From the NCBI GenBank assembly GCA_044371545.1, contig JBILTM010000054.1:1-25340 (forward strand): a stretch of DNA of 25,340 nt, written 5' to 3'. The notes beneath the pieces are model-generated. The model had not been told where the DNA came from, made no database searches, and worked only from the letters and a program-made list of their open reading frames with translations. Positions 23,572 to 25,340 of this stretch are shown piece by piece (position 1 is the first letter of the stretch; each line of letters starts with the position of its first letter). The position numbers and the translations under genes are program-made. This DNA is from UBA4615 sp044371545. GTDB taxonomy: Bacteria; Pseudomonadota; Gammaproteobacteria; Burkholderiales; Burkholderiaceae_E.

Positions 23572-23904
23572 ATGGACGACACCGACGTGATGCTGGTCGT
23601 CACCACCGTGCCCGACGCCGAGGCCGCGCGCCGTGTCGCCGAGGCGCTGGTCGGCGAGCGGCTCGCCGCCTGCGTGACCGTGCTCGGCGCCGCGCGCTCG
23701 ACCTACCGCTGGCAGGGCGCGGTCGAGTCGGCCGACGAGCTGCCGCTGCTGCTCAAGACGACCGCCGCACGCTGGCCCGCGCTGCGCGAGCGGCTGCGCG
23801 CGCTGCACCCGTACGAGGTGCCCGAGATGCTCGCGCTGCGCGCCGCCGACGGCTGGCCGGCCTACCTCGACTGGGTCCGCGGCGAGGTCGGGCCGCCGGG
23901 CTGA
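23572..23904 (+). CDS. cutA: CutA divalent-cation tolerance protein
   Basis: This 110-residue protein is a member of the small trimeric CutA1 family, linked to copper and other divalent metal tolerance, though its biochemical role is not settled. It shows MLVVTTVPDAEAARRVAEAL, ERLAACVTVLGAARSTYRW, ELPLLLKTT and LHPYEVPEMLAL, all family marks. The ATG has GAGGAG eight bases upstream. It is divergent from mltD and convergent with corA. In related genomes cutA commonly lies downstream of rplQ. Confidence 0.93.
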   Translation: MDDTDVMLVVTTVPDAEAARRVAEALVGERLAACVTVLGAARSTYRWQGAVESADELPLLLKTTAARWPALRERLRALHPYEVPEMLALRAADGWPAYLDWVRGEVGPPG

Positions 23905-23968
23905 GCGCGGGCCGGGGCGTCGAATCCGGCGCGCGTCGACCGTCGAGCGCCGGCGCCGGTGCGGCGGT

Positions 23969-23993
23969 GCCGGGCGCGCTCAGGCGCGCCGGC
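23969..23993. terminator. GC hairpin between convergent cutA and corA
   Basis: GCCG (23969-23972) and GCGCGC (23974-23979) pair with GCGCGC (23984-23989) and CGGC (23990-23993), leaving one bulged G and a 4-base loop that contains part of the corA stop codon. There is no T-tract on either side. It may act as a bidirectional barrier between the convergent genes, but evidence is only structural. Confidence 0.3.
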
Positions 23994-25266
23994 GGCGTCG
24001 CCGTGGGGCGCCGCTGCGCAGCCCGGTCTCCTCCAGGTAGCGCCGCGTGCGGAAGAACACGACGAGCCCGAGCGCGAGCACCGCCATCGTCGCCATCGTC
24101 CACCAGAAGCCGGTCGGCGAATGGATGCCGGGCAGCACGTCGAAGTTCATGCCGAAGATGCCGGTGATCAGGTTCAGCGGCATGAAGATCGCGGTCAGCA
24201 CCGTCAGCGTCCGCATGATCTGGTTCGTGCGGTGCGCGGTCGCGGAGAAGTGCAGCTGCACCGCGGACTCGACCGAGGTCTCGAGCCGGCGCGCGTGGCC
24301 GAGCACGCGTTCGATGTGCTCGACGAGGTCGTTGACGCGGACCTCGAGCGCGTCGGTCAGCGGCGGCAACGCGCTCGGCGCCGGCTCGGGCCCCTCGTCC
24401 GACCGGTCCGACTCGCCGGTCGCGTCGGCCCAGTCGGCGTGGGCCTCGTCGCGGCCGCCGTGCCGGTCGAGCCGCTCGTCGCGCCACTCCTGCAGCGCGT
24501 CGAGCTGCTCCTCGGAGAGGTTCTCGAGCTTGCGCAGCTGCCGGCGCGACTCGAGCAGCGACACCCAGTCGCGGAACGGGCGGCGCGGGTCGAGCAGCTC
24601 GCGCTGCCAGTGCTCGAGCTGCTCGGTGAGCGGCTGGCGCAGGTCGAGGTAGCGGTCGACCATGCCGTTGAGGATCCGCAGCATCAGCTCCTCGGGGCGC
24701 GAGGGCAGCCGCTGCTTGTAGCGCCCCGCCTCGAGCAGCCGCGCGCGCAGCGCCGGGACCTGGTGGCTGTCGGCCGGCCGCACGCTGACGATGCAGCGCG
24801 GGAACAGGAAGAACACCGTCGGCCGCGTGCGGATGCGGATCGGCTCCTCGACGTCCGACTCCGGGCGGAACGCGAGGCCGCGGAAGACGATCATCTCGTA
24901 GTCGCGCGTCGAGTCGAAGTACGACGGGTGCGTGGCGTTCTCGGCGTCGGCCAGGTGGTCCTCGAGCAGCGACACGCCGGTCAGCGCCTCGACCGTGCCC
25001 ACCCACGCGCGCGGATGCTCGTAGTGCGCGTCGACCCACGCGAAGCCGCGCTCGGGCAGCGGCTGCGGCACGCCGTCGAGCGCGTCGCAGTGCCCGGGCG
25101 CGATCCAGGTGATCGCGAGCGGCGGCGCGCCGGTGTCGAGGTCGGTGACCGGCTCGCGCGGCCCGCCGCCCGCGGCGTGACCGGCCGCGTGCGCCTCGCG
25201 CCGCGCGACCGCGTCGTCGTCCGGGTCGGTGCCGACCGTGTCGCGGCTCAGCGCTGCTCGAGCCAC
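23980..25266 (-). CDS. corA: CorA-family divalent metal ion transporter
   Basis: This 428-residue protein has the CorA layout: a large cytosolic N-terminal domain (VFRGLAFRPESD, FFLFPRCIVSVRP), a long helical stalk rich in Glu, Arg and Leu, and two C-terminal helices. The first helix (LTVLTAIFMPLNLITGIF) runs into the GMN pore signature (GMNF), and the second is FWWTMATMAVLALGLVVFF. The end is strongly basic (RRRRRRA). Substrates are Mg, Co, Ni or, for ZntB-like relatives, Zn; sequence alone does not decide. An acidic, His-containing insert of about 35 residues interrupts the stalk. GTG at 25266 is the likely start and overlaps the end of hemB. Confidence 0.88.
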   Translation of the reverse strand: MARAALSRDTVGTDPDDDAVARREAHAAGHAAGGGPREPVTDLDTGAPPLAITWIAPGHCDALDGVPQPLPERGFAWVDAHYEHPRAWVGTVEALTGVSLLEDHLADAENATHPSYFDSTRDYEMIVFRGLAFRPESDVEEPIRIRTRPTVFFLFPRCIVSVRPADSHQVPALRARLLEAGRYKQRLPSRPEELMLRILNGMVDRYLDLRQPLTEQLEHWQRELLDPRRPFRDWVSLLESRRQLRKLENLSEEQLDALQEWRDERLDRHGGRDEAHADWADATGESDRSDEGPEPAPSALPPLTDALEVRVNDLVEHIERVLGHARRLETSVESAVQLHFSATAHRTNQIMRTLTVLTAIFMPLNLITGIFGMNFDVLPGIHSPTGFWWTMATMAVLALGLVVFFRTRRYLEETGLRSGAPRRRRRRA

Positions 25267-25340
25267 CGGGCCGCGTCCAGCGCGAAGTAGGTGAGCACGC
25301 CGTCGGCGCCGGCCCGCTTGAACGCGAGCAGCGACTCGAG
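25248..25340 (-). CDS. hemB: Delta-aminolevulinic acid dehydratase, C-terminal end (partial)
   Basis: The last 30 codons on the minus strand read LLAFKRAGADGVLTYFALDA, then ARWLEQR and TGA at 25250-25248. This is the conserved end of HemB (porphobilinogen synthase), which joins two aminolevulinate molecules in haem synthesis. The gene is cut by the window edge. Its stop overlaps the GTG start of corA by 19 bases, so the two are probably co-transcribed. Confidence 0.85.
   Translation of the reverse strand, partial: LESLLAFKRAGADGVLTYFALDAARWLEQR

Overview
The window is a GC-rich proteobacterial segment. Its gene families and order (tuf, then the S10, spc and alpha ribosomal clusters with infA between secY and rpmJ, then a NodI/NodJ-type ABC pair, an MltD-type transglycosylase, cutA, corA and hemB) fit a betaproteobacterium, most likely of the order Burkholderiales. 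I cannot name the genus from sequence reading alone.

Layout. Bases 1-106 are the end of EF-Tu (tuf), followed by rpsJ (191-502). Instead of rplC, a block of about 5 kb follows. It holds two minus-strand genes (a short exosortase of the XrtH/XrtM kind and a companion membrane protein) and three plus-strand genes: an exported DNRLRE-like protein with a VPFPPW-type C-terminal sorting tail, a Tat-exported PhoX-family phosphatase, and a secreted PEP-CTERM protein. A 329-base gap with promoter-like sequence leads into rplC, and the S10 order resumes (rplC, rplD, rplW, rplB, rpsS, rplV, rpsC, rplP, rpmC, rpsQ; 5956-10919). A 263-base gap carries two hairpins and a strong sigma70-type promoter. It is followed by the spc cluster (rplN, rplX, rplE, rpsN, rpsH, rplF, rplR, rpsE, rpmD, rplO, secY; 11183-16668), infA, rpmJ, and the alpha cluster (rpsM, rpsK, rpsD, rpoA, rplQ; 17091-20055). 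A clear intrinsic terminator closes the alpha cluster, and the ribosome binding site of the next gene begins directly after its U-tract. That gene starts a NodI/NodJ-like ABC exporter pair (20129-21867). The last part holds a minus-strand MltD-like lipoprotein lytic transglycosylase, plus-strand cutA, minus-strand corA and the C-terminal end of hemB at the right edge.

How the genes work together. Most of the window is the translation, transcription and secretion core: about 25 ribosomal proteins, IF1, RNA polymerase alpha and SecY. The notable region is the envelope/surface cassette between rpsJ and rplC. An exosortase, its putative partner, a protein whose tail looks like a sorting substrate, a PEP-CTERM protein and an exported phosphatase sit together there, suggesting a small protein-sorting and surface-display module inside the S10 operon. 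Because the canonical order continues on both sides, an insertion is a better explanation than a contig misjoin. No tRNA, rRNA, CRISPR array, transposase or integrase was seen.
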